DNA from: Endozoicomonas sp. G2_1
Lineage (GTDB): Bacteria; Pseudomonadota; Gammaproteobacteria; Enterobacterales; Alteromonadaceae
NCBI RefSeq assembly: GCF_017744155.1
Contig: NZ_JAGHQT010000016.1
Span: forward strand, 1 to 64,000
Direction of reading: 5' to 3'
Length of the DNA stretch: 64,000 nt
Under the pieces are notes generated by a model. That model ran no database searches. It was not told where the DNA came from and saw only the letters and a program-made list of their open reading frames with translations. Positions 1-10,598 of this stretch are shown one piece after another. The position numbers and the translations under genes are program-made. The first letter of the stretch is position 1; each line of letters opens with the position of its first letter.

Positions 1-34
1 GGTCGAGGAATCAGTTGTTATCTATAATCAACGA

Positions 35-52
35 AGGCCACACATGGCCTTA
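35..52. terminator. Short GC-rich hairpin, possible terminator of an upstream gene
   Basis: AAGGCCA and TGGCCTT flank a four-base loop. It lies beyond the terminator of the DUF481 gene and may belong to a gene to the left of the window. There is no long T-run, so the role is uncertain. Confidence 0.35.
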
Positions 53-58
53 AAATAC

Positions 59-89
59 AAAACGCCCGATGAAGTACATCGAGCGTTTT
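59..89 (-). terminator. Rho-independent terminator of the DUF481 gene
   Basis: The arms AAAACGCCCGATG and CATCGAGCGTTTT form a stem with one mismatch around a five-base loop. It is followed on the minus strand by a T-rich stretch. It lies about 75 bases downstream of the DUF481 stop codon. Confidence 0.65.
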
Positions 90-162
90 AGCGTAAATAG
101 TGTCAACCTATACTAGGACAACACACAGCCACTTTTGATGGCATTATTTATACGAATTGATA

Positions 163-939
163 TTAAAAGCTATAAACAATCGTCATACTGGTTTGGGTGT
201 CAGTATTTTCTCGATCGGCTTCAACATCGGTATTGTGATCAACCGTGATGGCAAATTTCAATTGTAATGTTTCAATGAGCTTAGTAATAATTGAGGTTTC
301 ACTTTTGTAAATACTGTTTTCACCGCTTTTTGTCGCATACTTAGCACTTAATAACTGTCTAAACTCAACGTTTTCGTTGAGTTGATGTGTGAATAAGCCT
401 TGCGCCTGAATAATTAATGAATTTCGGGTTTCTTCAGGGGTTGAGTCGGTAGCTGTTACTACGTCACTTTTGAAACCAGGACCGATATCTGCGTCAAATT
501 TAGTCTTTTCCGTATCGATCCAACGTCGACCCCAACCCGCTGAAAGCGAAGTCTGATTTTCAAAGCCGTTGAAGCGGTCTTCTGTGTAATAAGCGTTACC
601 ATATAAGTAATTTTTACCACTTGCACTGAGGGTATAATTGGTTTTTGCGTCAATGCTCCAGCGTTGATCTGTGGTAGTAAGTTCCTCGTTACCGTTTTCG
701 TCAGTTTCTTCCGTTTTTCTGACCAACATGTCAAATTTAGCACTACTGCGCCATTGCGCTTTTTCGTGACGAATCGCTACCCCAGTTTTGATATCGCCAC
801 TGGTCGTGTTACCGGTACGGTATAGAGCGCCAAATTCAGCAGAAGCAGTAAATGCTGGTTTTTCGTCCGTCTTAGCCTCTTCGCTTAATACTGAAAATGG
901 GACCAGTGTTAAGGTGGCTAGGGCGAGTTTATTTTTCAT
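163..939 (-). CDS. DUF481 (YdiY-type) outer-membrane beta-barrel protein
   Basis: The 258-residue protein starts with a Sec signal peptide of about 19 residues (MKNKLALATLTLVPFSVLSE). The rest is built of alternating strands rich in aromatic and polar residues. It ends in the outer-membrane barrel signature IVYSF with a C-terminal Phe. The pattern ASAEFGALYRTGNTTSGD is typical of DUF481 (E. coli YdiY, described as salt-induced). Its function is unknown; it is probably a small outer-membrane barrel. The start is supported by a GAGG ribosome site eight bases upstream. It is monocistronic, with its own terminator downstream, and is unrelated to the sugar-phosphate genes that follow. Confidence 0.8.
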   Translation of the reverse strand: MKNKLALATLTLVPFSVLSEEAKTDEKPAFTASAEFGALYRTGNTTSGDIKTGVAIRHEKAQWRSSAKFDMLVRKTEETDENGNEELTTTDQRWSIDAKTNYTLSASGKNYLYGNAYYTEDRFNGFENQTSLSAGWGRRWIDTEKTKFDADIGPGFKSDVVTATDSTPEETRNSLIIQAQGLFTHQLNENVEFRQLLSAKYATKSGENSIYKSETSIITKLIETLQLKFAITVDHNTDVEADRENTDTQTSMTIVYSF

Positions 940-1108
940 TATTATCCTCTAAGTTTCGGTGAACTGACATTGGTAACTACTGAATTCAATGCCCTTTAAG
1001 TTTTGTAAGAATTAGTATTAGGGCTATTATTTCAAGCGGCTCGAATTATAAACACAAAATGGTTCAATGACTAATCAATAACTATTAGTCGCGTTATTTT
1101 AGAGACAA

Positions 1109-1142
1109 AAAAACCGAAAAGCCGTTAGACTTTTCGGTTTTT
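1109..1142. terminator. Bidirectional terminator after class II aldolase gene
   Basis: A 13-bp perfect inverted repeat, AAAAACCGAAAAG with CTTTTCGGTTTTT, has an eight-base loop and A/T runs on both sides. It terminates the aldolase gene read on the minus strand. Confidence 0.85.
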
Positions 1143-1168
1143 GTATATAAAAGAGGGGTTAAACGCGT

Positions 1169-2233
1169 TTATTTAATCACTGCGTTTAGTTCGCCTTTTT
1201 GGTAGCGATCGAACATAGCGTCAAGCGAAATTGGCTTGATTTTGCTGGCATTACCTGCAGTATCAAAGGCTTCATAGCGCGCTTTACAAATGTCGTACAT
1301 CGCTTGAGTTGATACAGCAAGATATTTGCGCGGATCAAACTCACTTGGGTTTTGAGCCAAGAAGCGACGAATCGCACCGGTTGACGCTAAGCGCAAGTCG
1401 GTATCAATGTTGACTTTACGAACACCGTTTTTAATACCTTCTTGAATTTGCTCAACTGGCACGCCGTAGGTTTCTGGGATTTCACCGCCGAATTCATTGA
1501 TAATGGCTAACCAGTCTTGCGGTACAGAAGACGAACCGTGCATCACTAAGTGAGTGTTAGGAATGCGTTGGTGAATCGCTTTAATACGGTCGATAGATAA
1601 AATATCACCCGTTGGTGGACGAGTGAATTTGTAAGCACCGTGTGAAGTACCACAGGCAATTGCCAAAGCATCTACTTGTGTTTTAGCAACGAAGTCAGCA
1701 GCTTCTTCAGGATCAGTGAGCAATTGGTCGGCACTTAATACACCTTCTGCACCAACACCGTCTTCTTCGCCAGCCATACCGGTTTCAAGTGAACCTAAAC
1801 AACCTAATTCACCTTCAACAGAAACACCACAAGCATGTGCCATTTCAACGGTGCGGCGGGTAACATCAACATTGTACTCGTAGCTCGATGGCGTTTTACC
1901 GTCGTCCATTAACGAACCATCCATCATCACTGATGAGAAGCCCAATTGAATCGAGCGCTGACAAACCGCTGGCGAAGTACCGTGGTCTTGGTGCATAACC
2001 ACCGGAATTTCAGGGAACTCTTCAATAGCTGCTAAAATTAAGTGGCGTAAAAACGGTGCACCCGCATATTTTCTCGCACCTGCTGACGCTTGTAAAATAA
2101 CTGGGCTATCGGTATCGCGAGCAGCAGTCATAATGGCACGTACTTGCTCTAGGTTGTTTACATTAAAGGCTGGAATACCATAGCCGAACTCGGCAGCATG
2201 ATCTAACATTTGGCGCATAGAAATTAAGGCCAT
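1169..2233 (-). CDS. fba: Fructose-bisphosphate aldolase, class II (Calvin-cycle subtype)
   Basis: This is a zinc-dependent aldolase that interconverts fructose 1,6-bisphosphate with dihydroxyacetone phosphate and glyceraldehyde 3-phosphate. The 354 residues match the CbbA-like subtype of class II enzymes rather than E. coli FbaA. Visible catalytic features are QDHG (Asp83 catalytic, His84 zinc ligand), Glu142, His198 in SHGAYK, His232 in MHGSSS and the substrate loop NIDTDLR near 275-281. A strong GAGGAG ribosome site precedes the ATG. It is the last gene of the tkt-epd-pgk-fba block. The subtype name does not imply carbon fixation, since no RuBisCO or PRK is present here. Confidence 0.95.
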   Translation of the reverse strand: MALISMRQMLDHAAEFGYGIPAFNVNNLEQVRAIMTAARDTDSPVILQASAGARKYAGAPFLRHLILAAIEEFPEIPVVMHQDHGTSPAVCQRSIQLGFSSVMMDGSLMDDGKTPSSYEYNVDVTRRTVEMAHACGVSVEGELGCLGSLETGMAGEEDGVGAEGVLSADQLLTDPEEAADFVAKTQVDALAIACGTSHGAYKFTRPPTGDILSIDRIKAIHQRIPNTHLVMHGSSSVPQDWLAIINEFGGEIPETYGVPVEQIQEGIKNGVRKVNIDTDLRLASTGAIRRFLAQNPSEFDPRKYLAVSTQAMYDICKARYEAFDTAGNASKIKPISLDAMFDRYQKGELNAVIK

Positions 2234-2368
2234 CTTAATTTTCTCCTCGGTAGCTGATTTGTTTAATCTTTCTTTGTTATTAGCGTTTCAGGTGCTTTTT
2301 TGTAACTTCTAATGAAAGTTTTCGTAGAGGCTACTAATTTGGCGTCAGAATTATAACAGAATCAAAAA

Positions 2369-2405
2369 AAACTGGCAGCTAAGTTTGAACTTGTGCTGCC
2401 AGTTT
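2369..2405 (-). terminator. Terminator after class I aldolase gene
   Basis: AAACTGGCAGC pairs perfectly with GCTGCCAGTTT across a 15-base loop. A seven-base A-run to the left reads as a T-run on the minus strand. It separates the class I from the class II aldolase transcript. Confidence 0.8.
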
Positions 2406-2433
2406 ATTTTATGTAGGCTAAGTAAGAGCTTAT

Positions 2434-3330
2434 TTAGCTAATTGAGGCTTGATAAATACTTTCGATAGTTTGATCTAGCATATCAGTAAAGGCTTGATCT
2501 GATTGCTGAGCAGATAAACCCTCGGTGAGTGCTCTTGAAAAACTAGCAATCATGCCTTTGTTATTTGCCACTTTTTGATTGGCTTGTTCGCGGCTGTAAC
2601 CACCTGACAAGGCGACAACTTTGATCACGTTATCGTGCTCAACTAAGTCGAGGTAAAAGTCGTCTTGTTCAGGTAAAGTAAGCTTTAACATCACTTTTTG
2701 GTCTGCATTTAGCTGGTTTAACTGTTCAATAATAGCTGTTTTTAATAATTGCTCGGCTTCGGCTTTATCACTAATATTAATATCAACTTCTGGCTCAACA
2801 ATTGGTACTAGTCCTTTTGCTAGAATTTGCTTGGCAATATCAAATTGCTGAGCAACAGCTTTCGTTATCCCTTCATTATTAGCAGCTTTAATCACCGAAC
2901 GCATTTTGGTACCAAATACACCTGCGCTTACTGCTTTATCAAGTAACTGGTCAAGCTCAGGCATCGGTTTCATCAGTTGCACTTGGTTTTCTTCGTTAGC
3001 TAAGCCCTTGTCGACTTTTAAAAATGGCACAACTTGTTTTTCTTGCCATAAGTATTGGGCCGAACTTTTGCCGTCAATGGTGCGATCTAGTGTATTTTCA
3101 AACAAAATAGCGCCTAAAATACGCTCACCAGTAAAGGCTTCGTTAGTGATGATACGCGAACGCATTTTGTGCACGAGATCAAACATTTCTTGCTCTGAAC
3201 TGTATTGATCTTGTTCAACACCATAAAGGCCAAGTGCTTTAGGGGTACTGCCACCACTTTGGTCGAGGGCAGCAATAAAGCCGTTTTGTTCTGTTACCTT
3301 ATTTAGCATTTCTGTGATAGTTGAACTCAT
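2434..3330 (-). CDS. Fructose-bisphosphate aldolase, class I
   Basis: This is a metal-independent, Schiff-base aldolase of the bacterial FdaB type (as in Staphylococcus), 298 residues. Key features are the N-terminal ALDQSGGSTPKAL motif (21-33), GTKMRS (140-145), EPEVDI (179-184), the presumed Schiff-base Lys216 in VMLKL, and the phosphate-binding ALSGGYSREQAN (240-251). It catalyses the same reaction as the class II enzyme encoded immediately downstream, by a different mechanism. It has its own terminator, and a 267-base gap separates it from pgk, so it may be transcribed from its own promoter. Confidence 0.93.
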   Translation of the reverse strand: MSSTITEMLNKVTEQNGFIAALDQSGGSTPKALGLYGVEQDQYSSEQEMFDLVHKMRSRIITNEAFTGERILGAILFENTLDRTIDGKSSAQYLWQEKQVVPFLKVDKGLANEENQVQLMKPMPELDQLLDKAVSAGVFGTKMRSVIKAANNEGITKAVAQQFDIAKQILAKGLVPIVEPEVDINISDKAEAEQLLKTAIIEQLNQLNADQKVMLKLTLPEQDDFYLDLVEHDNVIKVVALSGGYSREQANQKVANNKGMIASFSRALTEGLSAQQSDQAFTDMLDQTIESIYQASIS

Positions 3331-3597
3331 TGATTATCCTTGAAAAATAAATATTAATTAAATATAAAGTTCGGCAAAGACTTAGCTGGTCTCTGATAAA
3401 AAATTACGTTGCTTTGTCATAAAATAAAACTAAATTTTGTTGCTTCGCATAACTAGTAAAAAAACTGATTTAGTCGATAAAAACTTTTAGTTATATTTAC
3501 GGAATTCTATCAGAAACGAACTTGTTGCCTAGCCACCAATGAATAAATTTTAATGCAATTAGTTTAATGCGAGAGCATTTAGCTAATTGTGGCGAAA

Positions 3598-4776
3598 CTA
3601 ATCGTTGGCTCTTTGTTCAAGAATTTCTACCGCTGGTAGTTTTTTGCCTTCTAAAAACTCAAGGAAGGCGCCACCGCCAGTCGAGATATAAGACACTTTG
3701 TCTGCAATGCCGTACTTATCTACTGCTGCTAAGGTATCACCACCACCTGCGATCGAAAATGCTGAACTTTCAGCAATGGCGTTGGCAATAGTTTCTGTGC
3801 CTTGACCGAATTGATCAAATTCAAAAACGCCAACTGGGCCGTTCCAAACAATAGTGCCGGCGCTTTTTAAAATCTCGGCAAGAGCATCAGCTGAATCTGG
3901 ACCAATATCAAAAATCATATCGTCAGCGCTAACGTCAGCAACAGGCTTTAAGGTAGCAGCGGCTTGCTCAGAAAATTCAGTGCCAACTACAACATCTGTT
4001 GGAATTGGAATATCACCCTTGTTTGCTTTGGCTTGTTCTATCAAGCGATTAGCTTCAGCAACTAAGTCTGCTTCAAATAGTGATTTGCCAACGCTGTGAC
4101 CTTGCGCGGCAATAAAGGTATTGGCAATACCACCGCCAACGACAAGTTGATCAACCACAGTTGAAAGTGATTCAAGTACCGTTAACTTGGTTGAAACCTT
4201 TGAACCGCCAACAATTGCGACCAGTGGGCGAGCAGGATTGTCTAACGCTTTTGATAGCGCATCTAACTCGCCAGCTAGCAATGGACCAGCACAAGCAACT
4301 GGGGCGAACTTAGCAACGCCGTGAGTACTGGCTTGAGCACGGTGAGCGGTACCGAAAGCGTCCATCACGTAAATATCGCACAGTGCAGCGAGTTTTTGCG
4401 ATAACTGGTCATCGTTTTTCTTCTCACCAACATTAAAGCGAATGTTTTCAAAAACCACTAGTTCGCCTGCTTGTACTTCAACGCCATCGAGGTAGTCTTT
4501 AACCAAACGAACGGGTGTGTTAAGAGCTGCCGCCAAGTAATCAACAACAGGCTGTAGCGAAAATTCATCGTTGTATTCACCTTCAGTTGGACGGCCAAGG
4601 TGTGACATCACCATCACTTTGGCACCCGCTTCTAAGGCAATTTTTAAGGTTGGCAGTGCCGCTTTTAAACGAGCGTCAGAAGTAATCTCACCGTTTTTCA
4701 CTGGCACATTCAGATCTTCGCGAATCAATACACGTTGGTCTTTAAGTGCTAGGTCAGTCATCTTTTTAATGGTCAT
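3598..4776 (-). CDS. pgk: Phosphoglycerate kinase
   Basis: This cytoplasmic enzyme transfers phosphate between 1,3-bisphosphoglycerate and ADP. At 392 residues it has the normal length. Visible motifs are the N-terminal substrate loop [11 protein letters not shown], the basic SHLGRP loop, the hinge region GGSKVSTKL and the C-terminal nucleotide loop [11 protein letters not shown]. An AGGA ribosome site precedes the ATG. It lies 41 bases downstream of epd, the same epd-pgk-fba order as in E. coli, except that a class I aldolase gene is placed before the class II gene. Confidence 0.98.
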   Translation of the reverse strand: MTIKKMTDLALKDQRVLIREDLNVPVKNGEITSDARLKAALPTLKIALEAGAKVMVMSHLGRPTEGEYNDEFSLQPVVDYLAAALNTPVRLVKDYLDGVEVQAGELVVFENIRFNVGEKKNDDQLSQKLAALCDIYVMDAFGTAHRAQASTHGVAKFAPVACAGPLLAGELDALSKALDNPARPLVAIVGGSKVSTKLTVLESLSTVVDQLVVGGGIANTFIAAQGHSVGKSLFEADLVAEANRLIEQAKANKGDIPIPTDVVVGTEFSEQAAATLKPVADVSADDMIFDIGPDSADALAEILKSAGTIVWNGPVGVFEFDQFGQGTETIANAIAESSAFSIAGGGDTLAAVDKYGIADKVSYISTGGGAFLEFLEGKKLPAVEILEQRAND

Positions 4777-4817
4777 AGCAAATTCCTAATCAGTAAACTA
4801 AATCGTTAATATTTCTG

Positions 4818-5843
4818 TTATTGCGCGTCGATGTCGCCAAGTATTTCAGCGGTATCGAGTAATCTGTTGGCAAATCCCCACTCGTTGTCACACCACACTA
4901 GCATTTTAACTAAGCGTTTGTGACTGACTCTGGTTTGATTGCCGTCGACAATACAAGAGTGCGGATCGTGGTTAAAGTCTATCGAAACCAGTGGCTCTTC
5001 GGTGTAGCCTAAAATGCCGGTGAGGGGACTGTCGGCGCCTTGTACCGTTTTAATTGCACGGTTTACCTGTTCAATGTCGACATCTGAGTTAAGCGTTAAG
5101 CTCAAATCCATTGCCGTGACATTAATGGTCGGGACTCGAACGGCAATAGCTTCAAAACGGCCAGAAAACTTGGGTAGTATTCGTTCAATACCTGCGGCTA
5201 ATTTTGTGTCAACTGGGATTATTGACTGGCTAGCGGCACGGGTACGGCGCAAATCCGGGTGATAAGCATCGATGACTTGTTGATCATGCATCGATGAATG
5301 AATCGTGGTAATGGTGCCGCTTTCAACACCAAAGGCGTCGTCAATCACTTTGATCACAGGGACAATACAGTTGGTCGTGCATGAGCCATTGGAAATAACT
5401 TTGTCGGCAGCAGTTAAGCTCTGATGGTTGATACCGTAAATGATGGTCGCATCTAAATCTTGGCTGCCGGGGTGCGAAAACAAGACTTTTTTAGCGCCTT
5501 GTGCCAAGTGCTTTTCGCCGTCAGCTTTACTACCAAATTTACCCGTACAATCAATAACAAGGTCAACTTGATGTTTTTGCCAAGGTAAATCTTCGATAGA
5601 GTCGTGATGATAAAGGGCGATGTCATCACCAGCAATATTGAGGTTGCCCGGTTGGTGGTTGACCGCAAAGGAGAAACGACCATGAGTGGTGTCGTATTTT
5701 AATAAGTGGGCGATGCCCTCAGAAGAGGCCAATTCATTGATGGCAACTAAACGCAGGTCTGCTTGACGGCCATTTTCGTATAGGGCCCTCACTAAGCTTC
5801 GACCGATACGACCAAAACCGTTGATCGCAACATTAATAGGCAT
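4818..5843 (-). CDS. epd: D-erythrose-4-phosphate dehydrogenase
   Basis: This is a GAPDH-fold NAD-dependent enzyme. It oxidises erythrose 4-phosphate to 4-phosphoerythronate, the first step of the DXP-dependent pyridoxal phosphate pathway. The 341 residues contain the Rossmann motif NGFGRIGRS (8-16), catalytic Cys155 in SCTTNC and His182 in TTIHS. Epd rather than GapA identity is supported by the Epd-like segments [19 protein letters not shown] and DFNHDPHS and by its place directly upstream of pgk. Its substrate, erythrose 4-phosphate, is also a substrate of the transketolase encoded next upstream. Confidence 0.95.
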   Translation of the reverse strand: MPINVAINGFGRIGRSLVRALYENGRQADLRLVAINELASSEGIAHLLKYDTTHGRFSFAVNHQPGNLNIAGDDIALYHHDSIEDLPWQKHQVDLVIDCTGKFGSKADGEKHLAQGAKKVLFSHPGSQDLDATIIYGINHQSLTAADKVISNGSCTTNCIVPVIKVIDDAFGVESGTITTIHSSMHDQQVIDAYHPDLRRTRAASQSIIPVDTKLAAGIERILPKFSGRFEAIAVRVPTINVTAMDLSLTLNSDVDIEQVNRAIKTVQGADSPLTGILGYTEEPLVSIDFNHDPHSCIVDGNQTRVSHKRLVKMLVWCDNEWGFANRLLDTAEILGDIDAQ

Positions 5844-5895
5844 ATCTGAAACTAGATTCCTTTTAAGTTATTTAAAATGTACTTGTGATAAAAAA

Positions 5896-5915
5896 GAAGC
5901 GCCTGCAGGCGCTTC
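5896..5915 (-). terminator. Terminator after tkt
   Basis: GAAGCGCC/GGCGCTTC is a perfect eight-base stem with a TGCA loop, followed on the minus strand by TTTTTT. It lies in the tkt-epd gap, so epd is probably reached by partial read-through or from its own promoter in 5844-5895. Confidence 0.85.
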
Positions 5916-5929
5916 ATAAGTCTCAACAG

Positions 5930-7921
5930 TTACAAGCTATTTACCGTGTTAACAACGTTGTCAACCGTGAAGCCGAAGTGCTCCATAAGCTTGCCACCTG
6001 GTGCTGATTCGCCAAATGTTGTCATGCCAACAACACTGCCAGCAAAGCCAACGTACTTGTACCAGAAATCGGTATGAGCAGCTTCTATTGCAACGCGTTT
6101 GGTGACACTACTTGGTAATACTGACTCTTTGTAGTCAGTGTCTTGGGCGTCAAAAATATTGGTTGATGGCATTGATACCACGCGAACTTGTTTACCTTGT
6201 TCAGCCAAAGCATCCGCCGCAGCTAAAGCAAGTGATACTTCAGAGCCGGTCGCAATTAAAATCACTTCTGGTGTTTGTTCGCTATCGCGCAAGACATAAC
6301 CACCTTTGGCAATGTCAGCAACTTGTTGGCTGTCGCGAGCAAGAGCTGGTAAACCTTGGCGACTAAATACTAATGATGTTGGTGCTTGTTGACGTTCAAC
6401 GGCATTTTTCCATGCAACCGCTGATTCAGTTGCATCGGCTGGACGCCATGTCACTAAGTTAGGCGTAGTACGCAAGTTGGTTAACTGCTCAATCGGTTGG
6501 TGAGTTGGACCGTCTTCACCTTGACCAATTGAGTCGTGGGTGTAAACAAAAATGTTTTGAATACCCATCAACGCTGACATGCGCACTGCATTACGAGCGT
6601 ATTCCATAAACATTAGGAAAGTTGCGCCGTAGTTGATAAAGCCGCCGTGCAAAGAGACACCGTTCATAATGCCACTCATACCAAATTCGCGAACACCGTA
6701 GAAAACGTAGTTACCCGCGGCGTCTTCTTGAATGCCTTTAGAACCAGACCAAAGGGTAAGGTTGGAACCAGCCAAATCAGCTGAGCCGCCTAGTAGCTCA
6801 GGTAATAATTTACCAAATGCTTCAATGGTGTTTTGTGATGCTTTACGCGACGCGATGTTTTCGCCTTTGGCCTGACACTCTTCTACGTAAGCTTGTGCTT
6901 TTTCAGAGAAATCGGCCGGTAATTCACCTTTAATGACTCGGCGTTCGTATTCAGCTGCAAGTTCAGGGTGCGCTGCTTGGTAAGCAGCAAATTTGTCTTG
7001 CCAGCTTTGTTGAGCGTTTTGACCTTTAGCCTTTTGATCCCACTCTTGGTATACATCTTCAGGTACTTCAAAAGGTGCATGTGGCCAGTTTAAGAACTCG
7101 CGAGCTGCGGCAATTTCGTCATCACCTAGTGGCGCGCCGTGACAATCGTGGCTGCCAGACTTGTTTGGCGAACCGTAACCGATAACGGTTTTACAACAAA
7201 TCATGGTTGGTTTGTCTGTTACTGATTGTGCCTCGGCAATAGCTACGCTGATGGCGGCTGAGTCGTGACCGTCAACATCGGCAATCACATGCCAGCCGTA
7301 TGAAGCAAAGCGAGCAGGAGTATCGTCGCTAAACCAACCTTCAACTTCACCATCGATAGAAATGCCATTGTCATCCCAAAACGCGATTAACTTGCCTAAG
7401 CCAAGTGTGCCAGCAAGTGAACAGGCTTCGTGAGAAATACCTTCCATTAAACAGCCGTCACCTAAGAAACAGTAAGTGAAATGATCAACGATATCGTGAC
7501 CTTCGCGGTTAAATTGCGCGGCTAAGGTTTTTTCGGCAATCGCCATACCGACAGCATTTGAAATACCAGCACCTAGTGGACCTGTTGTTGTTTCAACACC
7601 AGGTGTGTAGCCGTATTCTGGGTGACCAGGGGTTTTTGAATGAAGCTGACGGAAGTTGGCAAGCTCCGACATTGGTAAGTCGTAACCAGTAAGGTGCAAC
7701 AGTGAGTAAATTAACATAGAGCCGTGACCGTTTGACAAAATAAAGCGGTCGCGGTCAACCCAGTTAGGATCGGTTGGGTTGTGTTTTAGGAAGTCACGCC
7801 AAAGAACTTCTGCGATATCTGCCATCCCTAATGGCGCACCTGGGTGTCCTGATTTTGCTTTTTGGACAGCGTCCATACTTAAAACTCTGATAGCGTTGGC
7901 CAGATCTCGACGCGATGGCAT
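5930..7921 (-). CDS. tkt: Transketolase
   Basis: This thiamine-diphosphate enzyme of the pentose phosphate pathway transfers two-carbon ketol units between sugar phosphates. At 663 residues it is full length. Catalytic histidines are visible at His26 (SGHPG), His66 (NGHGS) and His100 (PGHPEYG). The TPP motif runs from GDG (154-156), and the cofactor-activating Glu lies in YGVREFGM. The ATG is preceded by CAGGAG. It is the first gene of the minus-strand sugar-phosphate block and is divergent from the CHASE sensor gene, sharing a 291-base upstream region. Confidence 0.98.
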   Translation of the reverse strand: MPSRRDLANAIRVLSMDAVQKAKSGHPGAPLGMADIAEVLWRDFLKHNPTDPNWVDRDRFILSNGHGSMLIYSLLHLTGYDLPMSELANFRQLHSKTPGHPEYGYTPGVETTTGPLGAGISNAVGMAIAEKTLAAQFNREGHDIVDHFTYCFLGDGCLMEGISHEACSLAGTLGLGKLIAFWDDNGISIDGEVEGWFSDDTPARFASYGWHVIADVDGHDSAAISVAIAEAQSVTDKPTMICCKTVIGYGSPNKSGSHDCHGAPLGDDEIAAAREFLNWPHAPFEVPEDVYQEWDQKAKGQNAQQSWQDKFAAYQAAHPELAAEYERRVIKGELPADFSEKAQAYVEECQAKGENIASRKASQNTIEAFGKLLPELLGGSADLAGSNLTLWSGSKGIQEDAAGNYVFYGVREFGMSGIMNGVSLHGGFINYGATFLMFMEYARNAVRMSALMGIQNIFVYTHDSIGQGEDGPTHQPIEQLTNLRTTPNLVTWRPADATESAVAWKNAVERQQAPTSLVFSRQGLPALARDSQQVADIAKGGYVLRDSEQTPEVILIATGSEVSLALAAADALAEQGKQVRVVSMPSTNIFDAQDTDYKESVLPSSVTKRVAIEAAHTDFWYKYVGFAGSVVGMTTFGESAPGGKLMEHFGFTVDNVVNTVNSL

Positions 7922-8158
7922 AGTAACTCCTGAACAATATTCAAATATAAGATCAATTCGGGCAGCTATTCTCGCCTAGAGCTAAAGCAGGTGCAAATAA
8001 TATTACTATTTTTGTGGTATTTTTTTGCTATGGATTAGTACAAACTGATTTGTCCTGTTTCCATCGGCTCGCTGGCCTTATCTATCAATTGATTTTATTG
8101 ACCTTGTAGTCAACTATTTTAAAGAGGTTTTGTTCCTGAAAAAATTCAGCTATCATGT

Positions 8159-8187
8159 TTGATATCAATAACCTAGGTTGATAGATT
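8159..8187 (+). promoter_or_regulatory. Sigma-70-type promoter of the CHASE sensor gene
   Basis: TTGATA at 8159-8164 and TAGATT at 8182-8187 are separated by 17 bases. The -10 box lies 25 bases before the ATG. Two palindromes, TTGATATCAA (8159-8168) and AACCTAGGTT (8170-8179), overlap the -35 box and spacer. Confidence 0.5.
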
Positions 8188-8212
8188 AAGGATTAATCGA
8201 GTAAGGATAACT

Positions 8213-10594
8213 ATGTTAGCAGCCGTTAAGAAACAACTTTTTCCAACCTTATTAATATTTGCCTTTGCGTGTTCTGCGCATCATCTTATTATCCCGTTTT
8301 CGCTAACTAATTTTATTGGCCCGATGGCGGCAATTGCGAGTGTCTTAGCTTTGACCATAGGTCACCGTATTTTCGCCGCGATAATCATGTCGGGGATACT
8401 TTTCCACAGTTATTTAACTGTGCTTGGCAATGAATCCTTTGGCTTTTCAATTGCTATTTTCTTGATGTTAGTATTTAGTTTGCAGGCCTATATAACCAAG
8501 TTGTTATGCGCTAAAGATTTTAACGAAAACAAGCTGCTAAAACACCGCAACACCTTAATTTGGTTTATGGTCAAGTTAGGGCCACTGACAAATTTGATGG
8601 CAGCACTAAGTGCTGTGCTAGTTGCTATCATCGAGAACCAGCAATTTTCATCATCGCTTTTTTATGTCTTCGCCAGTGTTTGGTCATTTGCGACCTTAAC
8701 CAGTGTTTTTATGGTGCCGATTTTTATCTTTCAACGCACCAATACAACAACTGATGTCGGGCGTAGTAAAAAGAACTTTGTCGTTTTTGCCTCGGTCATC
8801 GGTTTTGTTGGCATTAGTTTATTACTGAATTTGTCGCAGCGAGATGATCAAGCTCAACGTGCATACGCGTTTGAGCAGGACACCAAAAAGGTTGAGTTAA
8901 TTCTCAATGAGGAAATTGATTTTATTCGCGAGCAAATTCGTGCACTGACAGCACTTTTTTACAGCAGTGAATACGTCTCGCTTGAAGAGTTTACCCAATT
9001 TTCAAGTTATATTTTTAAGCAAAATTCCAGTATTCGAGCGCTTGAATGGCTGCCTATTATTAAACATGAACACCAGCAGGCATTTGAGCAACAGGCTAGC
9101 GACGTGCTTAATTTTAATTACAAAGTCAGAACGGGCGTTGCCACTAATGGTTATGAAAACAAGATAATTCCTGGTGTTTATGCTCCGGTTTATTTTATTT
9201 TCCCAAGCTTTCAAAACAATCAAGCCTATGGCGTTGATATCAACAACTTTGAACAAGAAATGTCGGCACATATGAAAGCTGTTGAGCACAATGATTTAGT
9301 CGCAAGTCGCCCGATTACCTTGGTTCAAGATGACTACTCAAACCCCGGTGTTTTGGTGTATTTTCCGCTTTATAATCTCGACCGAATGAATCCATATGGG
9401 GGTATTAATGTTGGCGAGCGTCAAGGACTTTCAGGTTATATTTTGGCCGTTGTTCAGTTTAAGGCGTTTTTTAATCAAGTTGTCCAGCAGCAAGGGCTGA
9501 GTAACATACAGTTGCAGGTATCAGATGTTAGTGAGGCGGAGCCTTTCACCTTATTTGGTCAAACAATTGTCAGTGCTAATCGGCTTGACACTGTGACTGA
9601 ATTAGACTTCTTCTATCGCCAATGGCAGCTCAAGTTTGCTGAATTAGACCCATGGTTTTTTCAAAACAAAAGTTGGAAAGTGTGGACGTTATTAATTGGC
9701 AGTACTGTCGGTGGCGTGTTATTCCAATTACTATTATTGCTTGGCGCATCGTCGTCAACTGAGTTGAGTCACCAAGTTTCATTGAAAACAAAAGAGTTAT
9801 TGTTGGCCCGAGAGCAGGCTGATCAAGCCAGTGATGCTAAAAGTGATATTTTAGTCGCGCTGGAACACGAACTCCAACAACCACTGAATAAACTCAATCA
9901 GCAGTTGCCGTTGTTAAATCCGAGTAAGAGAACCGATGGCTCAAACGCTATTTATCAAAACATATTGCAAGCCAATGAAAACTTACAGCAAACCTATCAA
10001 ACCCTGAATCAGCTGGCTGACATTGAATCTGGACGCACTCAGCTTGAGGATAAGCTTTTTGATTTCCACGCATTTTTAAAGCGTATTGAAACTAATTTGA
10101 ACGTTAAACATTGCAATCAACACAGTAATATTAAGTTTGTTCAGCACAAAAACGTGCCGGTATACATCACCGCAGATGAATTACACTTGCAGCAGTTATT
10201 AATTGGTTTGTTAACCGCGTGTATTCAAGATTTTAATTCATATAAATTGAAAGTGTCAGTCAAAGCACACTTGTACCAGTCTGAACAAGCAAGCTTGTTT
10301 TTTATGATTACCGAGTTTGATGACTATGCATATCGCGTGGGTGACAATAGAGAATCAAATGACGATGTCGACACTGAAAAGGACGCCTCAGAAGATTTTG
10401 TCAGTACCAATATGCTAATGGTTGAGCAGCTCAAAAGTTTATTCGACGGTGAAATAAAGTACTCACCGTTAAGTTCTGGTAGTACTATGGTCAGCCTGAC
10501 CTTACGGGTTGGCTTATCGAGTATTGAAAAGCAACTGATAATGGATGATCTCGATTTTCAAATAGAACAAGAGCAGCAAGTAAAAAATAGTTAA
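8213..10594 (+). CDS. CHASE-domain membrane sensor with degenerate histidine-kinase region
   Basis: The 793-residue protein is multi-domain. The N-terminal 180 residues are about six membrane segments, resembling a MASE1-type module. A further segment follows near 187-207. An extracytoplasmic CHASE domain (about 215-440) carries the typical ALEWLPII and YGVDINN segments. A last membrane segment lies near 485-510, and then a kinase-like region. The H-box is recognisable, with His552 in EHELQQPL. The ATPase part is decayed: the N-box Asn is missing (LLIGLLTACIQDF) and the G1 Asp-x-Gly-x-Gly is replaced by EFDDYAYRVG. The late GGEI/GSTF-like segment survives as DGEIKYSPLSSGSTM. No receiver or output domain follows. 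An AAGGA ribosome site supports the start. The ligand is unknown; CHASE domains often sense small organic molecules. Confidence 0.8.
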   Translation: MLAAVKKQLFPTLLIFAFACSAHHLIIPFSLTNFIGPMAAIASVLALTIGHRIFAAIIMSGILFHSYLTVLGNESFGFSIAIFLMLVFSLQAYITKLLCAKDFNENKLLKHRNTLIWFMVKLGPLTNLMAALSAVLVAIIENQQFSSSLFYVFASVWSFATLTSVFMVPIFIFQRTNTTTDVGRSKKNFVVFASVIGFVGISLLLNLSQRDDQAQRAYAFEQDTKKVELILNEEIDFIREQIRALTALFYSSEYVSLEEFTQFSSYIFKQNSSIRALEWLPIIKHEHQQAFEQQASDVLNFNYKVRTGVATNGYENKIIPGVYAPVYFIFPSFQNNQAYGVDINNFEQEMSAHMKAVEHNDLVASRPITLVQDDYSNPGVLVYFPLYNLDRMNPYGGINVGERQGLSGYILAVVQFKAFFNQVVQQQGLSNIQLQVSDVSEAEPFTLFGQTIVSANRLDTVTELDFFYRQWQLKFAELDPWFFQNKSWKVWTLLIGSTVGGVLFQLLLLLGASSSTELSHQVSLKTKELLLAREQADQASDAKSDILVALEHELQQPLNKLNQQLPLLNPSKRTDGSNAIYQNILQANENLQQTYQTLNQLADIESGRTQLEDKLFDFHAFLKRIETNLNVKHCNQHSNIKFVQHKNVPVYITADELHLQQLLIGLLTACIQDFNSYKLKVSVKAHLYQSEQASLFFMITEFDDYAYRVGDNRESNDDVDTEKDASEDFVSTNMLMVEQLKSLFDGEIKYSPLSSGSTMVSLTLRVGLSSIEKQLIMDDLDFQIEQEQQVKNS

Positions 10595-10598
10595 ACTT

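Noticed and set aside
3331-3597. 267-base AT-rich gap between pgk and the class I aldolase gene
   Set aside because: Looked for a small RNA, riboswitch or promoter boxes; nothing convincing was found.
1169-7921. Calvin-cycle operon suggested by CbbA-type aldolase, transketolase and pgk
   Set aside because: No RuBisCO, phosphoribulokinase or SBPase gene is present; the genes are explained by glycolysis, the pentose phosphate pathway and pyridoxal phosphate synthesis.
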